This document shows positions 61,904 through 64,000 of a DNA stretch of 64,000 nt, in pieces. Made by a program: the position numbers and the translations under genes. The DNA lies in contig NZ_CP083760.1 in assembly GCF_020149915.1 (NCBI RefSeq), positions 1,922,001 through 1,986,000 of the forward strand, in the 5' to 3' direction. A model generated the notes under the pieces. The model had not been told where the DNA came from, made no database searches, and saw only the letters and a program-made list of their open reading frames with translations. Positions within the stretch are counted from its first letter, which is position 1. Each line of letters begins with the position of its first letter. Origin of the DNA: Candidatus Sulfidibacterium hydrothermale. Lineage in GTDB: Bacteria > Bacteroidota > Bacteroidia > Bacteroidales > F082.

Positions 61904-62034
61904 TGCCAACATCACCTATACTTCATGGCGCAAGTAGTTGTAAATAAAATGATTAAGCTTTGATTAAACATATTGATAAATACGAAAATAAAACAATAAA
62001 AATGCGCCACGCAGCATAGCCCAGCACGTTAGCA
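61904..62034 (+). repeat. attC site 39 (type c)
   Basis: R'' TGCCAAC, R' GTTAGCA. Extended AATGCCAAC is the complement of GTTGGCATT at the left end of cassette 39. Confidence 0.88.
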
Positions 62035-62548
62035 GTCATGCCCACCGGCGGGCAATCATTCGTTCTTTGAGGCTGTCTTGCGCAGCTTGCTTTTGAAAAA
62101 TTAGTTTTCATAAGACACATCTGTAAACAAGATGTTTACGTTGCAGCAAGCTGCTCTGGCCGCAGGACAATTTGGGGAAATGGCTTGCGTGACGGAAGGT
62201 CGAGTTCTTCCGGATTCTTCGTTTCGGGATTTCGCACGCAAGGACAGGAGTAAGGCGGCGTAATCATTTTTGCAGGTTGAAATCAATTTATGCGTTGTTT
62301 GAAAAATTTTCATTCAAAATAGGGAAGATGCTCATTCATAAACGAAAACCTGGGAAACGATGTTGCAAAAATACTTCCGCCGCCTTCTGCAGGTTTCCGT
62401 ACTGCCGTTGGGACACGTTCAGCTAACAGCGGCTCATAGTGCATGCCGCAAATTGTGCTGAATTTGAAAATTAATTGTAAATTTGAGAATATTTGTAAAC
62501 AGAGAAAATTTTGAAAACCAATTGCGGCACGCACCATAGCCGCACCCG
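62029..62548 (+). repeat. Cassette 40: non-coding cassette, family A copy 11
   Basis: 520 bp. A/T variant at both ends; stems I, II and III intact. Confidence 0.85.
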
Positions 62549-62554
62549 TTAGGC
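62421..62554 (+). repeat. attC site 40 (type a)
   Basis: R'' AGCTAAC, R' GTTAGGC; last attC in the window. The mate of the following cassette (left end GTTAGGCACAAGG) lies outside. Confidence 0.9.
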
Positions 62555-62580
62555 ACAAGGCTGGTGAAACAAAATTGCAA

Positions 62581-64000
62581 ATGTTTAGACGAAAAGAAAT
62601 AATAGATTTTGATAAAGTTTTCAAAGGAGAAAATTATACTGATTACATAGAGAAATTAAAAACCCTACCAAAAAAATTACTGTTAAAAGCATCCACATTT
62701 CTACTTGGTTTTCATCATTCTGACTCTTTTGTTCATAGCCATTACGAATTGCTATCAATGTGGTTTGGGAAAGAAAACAATAAAATTGCAAATGAAATAA
62801 ATGATATAATCAATAAATATATAAAAACAAGTGGTCACGAAATTGTTATTATTAACCCACGTTCAAGTCTTGTATTATTTGAGAATATTCTTTCTGTTAA
62901 AGATACCCCAAATACAGTTACGGAATCAGATTTTGAATTACTTCTTTTTAAAGTTTATCTTGCATTAAATCAAAACTTAATGAGAATGACAACCTAGTCT
63001 CAGAATCAGCAAAAAGTAACAAAGACTATCCTGAATTAATTAATTTGGCAATTGGAAGTTCATTACCCATATTTGACATAACCAATTATAATATTGGGCA
63101 GATCTTTATTTCTCAGATATTAAGAGCAATATACTTATTTGAATTTTTAGAAGAACGAAAAGAATTAAAACCATTTTTACAAGAGTTTTATAACCGGTTT
63201 AATGTAGATGGGTATAAAGAATATCTTGGGAAAATATTGCCAATTTCAGGTAGTATTATTTCAATTAAAAAACAAGGTAATATAAATTTGGTTGTAAATA
63301 AAGATGAAAAATTTGATGCTAATATAGATTTTCTAAACAAACTTTCGGTAGAACACATTTCGGACGAAGAGGAATTTCAAGATGATTTCTTATACTTGCG
63401 TGCAAATCCACTTTTAAGAATTGATGGAAGCACTTTCCAGATTATTTTTCCTCTTTTTGCTATTGAGAAAAACTTTAATGGACTTTACTTCTTGTTGAAA
63501 GAAATTAATGATAATCTACCCGAAGAGAAACAAATAAAATTAAGACAATTAATTACTTATGATTTCTCTGAAAAATACGTATTATATAAGCTACTCGAAA
63601 ACATTTACAGAAAGAAATACTTTAAACTTAAAGGAGTTGATATTAATATTTCCGGTGCACCTGATTACTATATGCGAAATGAGAATACAGTTTTTATTTT
63701 TGAATCTAAGGACATTCTTATAAACGCAAAAATAAAGACAAGTTATGATTTCAATAAATATGAAAAAGCGTTAAAAGAAAAATTATACATCTATAATGAT
63801 GGCAAAAAAGAGCATCCAAAAGCAGTAAAACAATTATCAAATTTTATAGAAAAACTACTAACAAATTCATTTATAGAAGACAAAAGAAGCGAACCAAACT
63901 CAATAAAAATATACCCCATAATAGTATTACACAATAGGCAACTTGATATAATTGGATTGAATAATTTAATAAATATTTGGTTTGCTAAAGAATTAGAGAA
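62581..64000 (+). pseudogene. Cassette 41 (partial): frameshifted gene with PD-(D/E)XK-like region
   Basis: One protein appears to be split. The first frame runs from the ATG at 62581 to TAG at 62997. A second frame is open from 62952 to the window end without a stop. Adding one A at TTAATGAG (about 62978) joins them smoothly (LNQNLNENDNLVSES). The downstream part has GAPDYYM followed by TVFIFESKD, a D...ExK pattern of PD-(D/E)XK nucleases. No classical slippery heptamer is seen, so a one-base loss or a sequencing error is more likely than programmed frameshifting. The 3' end is outside the window. Confidence 0.7.

Larger units (their letters stand above)
20151..64000 (+). mobile_element. Large chromosomal integron: integrase plus 40 complete gene cassettes, continuing past the window
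   Basis: A tyrosine recombinase is followed by cassettes separated by 40 attC-like sites of 129-139 bp. Each site starts RYYYAAC and ends GTTRRRY, with imperfectly paired arms and a central AT-rich spacer. All cassette genes lie on the + strand. The near-uniform site length resembles sedentary chromosomal integrons such as the Vibrio superintegron. The integrase points towards the array, as reported for some spirochaete and planctomycete integrons. The array is AT-rich compared with the core genome to its left. The right end is outside the window. Confidence 0.9.

Noticed and set aside
62952-62998. Programmed -1 frameshifting in cassette 41
   Set aside because: The sequence at the shift (A AAC TTA) is not a slippery X-XXY-YYZ heptamer, and no strong downstream pseudoknot is evident.
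21359-64000. CRISPR array or dispersed insertion sequences as an explanation of the repeats
   Set aside because: Repeat size (about 130 bp), paired RYYYAAC/GTTRRRY ends and gene-sized spacers do not fit CRISPR. There is no cas gene, and no transposase or target-site duplication was seen.

Overview
The window is chromosomal DNA of a Bacteroidota bacterium, most likely a Bacteroidales or Marinilabiliales relative. Indicators are -7 promoter boxes of the TAnnTTTG type, the YbbR-CoaE gene pair, a DnaE with a fused proofreading exonuclease, and the style of the signal peptides. It has two very different halves.

Bases 1-20000 are ordinary core genome of moderate GC. In order: a NarX/DesK-type sensor kinase (cut by the window edge) and its NarL-type regulator, an outer-membrane barrel gene followed by the ammonium channel amt, a split HipBST-type toxin-antitoxin operon behind three operators spaced exactly 40 bp apart, tRNA-Ser(UGA), a GT2 glycosyltransferase, a prolyl oligopeptidase, aroQ, a DUF434 protein, a YiiX-like cysteine hydrolase, a macro-domain protein, a DUF2061 protein, an inositol-phosphatase-like gene, coaE, a YbbR protein and dnaE. 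A 250-bp GC-rich block with a fourfold 26-bp repeat closes this half.

Bases 20151-64000 are a large chromosomal integron. A 387-aa tyrosine recombinase points INTO the array. It is followed by a candidate attI/Pc region and by 40 complete cassettes plus the start of a 41st, which runs off the window. All 40 attC-like sites are 129-139 bp imperfect palindromes with RYYYAAC/GTTRRRY ends. In almost every cassette the R'' box and the bases before it are the exact reverse complement, over 8-10 bp, of that cassette's own left end, which fixes every boundary to the base. All 36 genes recognised in complete cassettes lie on the + strand and are AT-rich. The recombinase keeps the R-K-H-R-H-Y residues and an IntI-like C-terminus, but it lacks most of the integron-specific insertion and carries an N-terminal W/F-rich domain.

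Many cassettes encode likely conflict or defence functions: an OLD-type TOPRIM ATPase module, a TIR/deoxyribosyltransferase-like protein, a caspase-like protease, MazEF, Fic, a complete retron (PRTase-like protein, small helix-rich protein, msr-msd RNA and reverse transcriptase in one cassette), a HEPN-like protein with DUF3024, a ParB-like protein with a Dam methylase, a PD-(D/E)XK-like protein, an SF1 helicase-like protein, and an ECF sigma factor with a small partner. Others encode lipoproteins or membrane proteins of unknown role. Thirteen of the 40 cassettes encode no convincing protein. They form two related families (11 copies of A, 2 identical copies of B) that share a folded architecture with one clear compensatory base-pair change. 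They are the best candidate in this window for an undescribed element: a structured RNA (or folded ssDNA) that spreads as an integron cassette.
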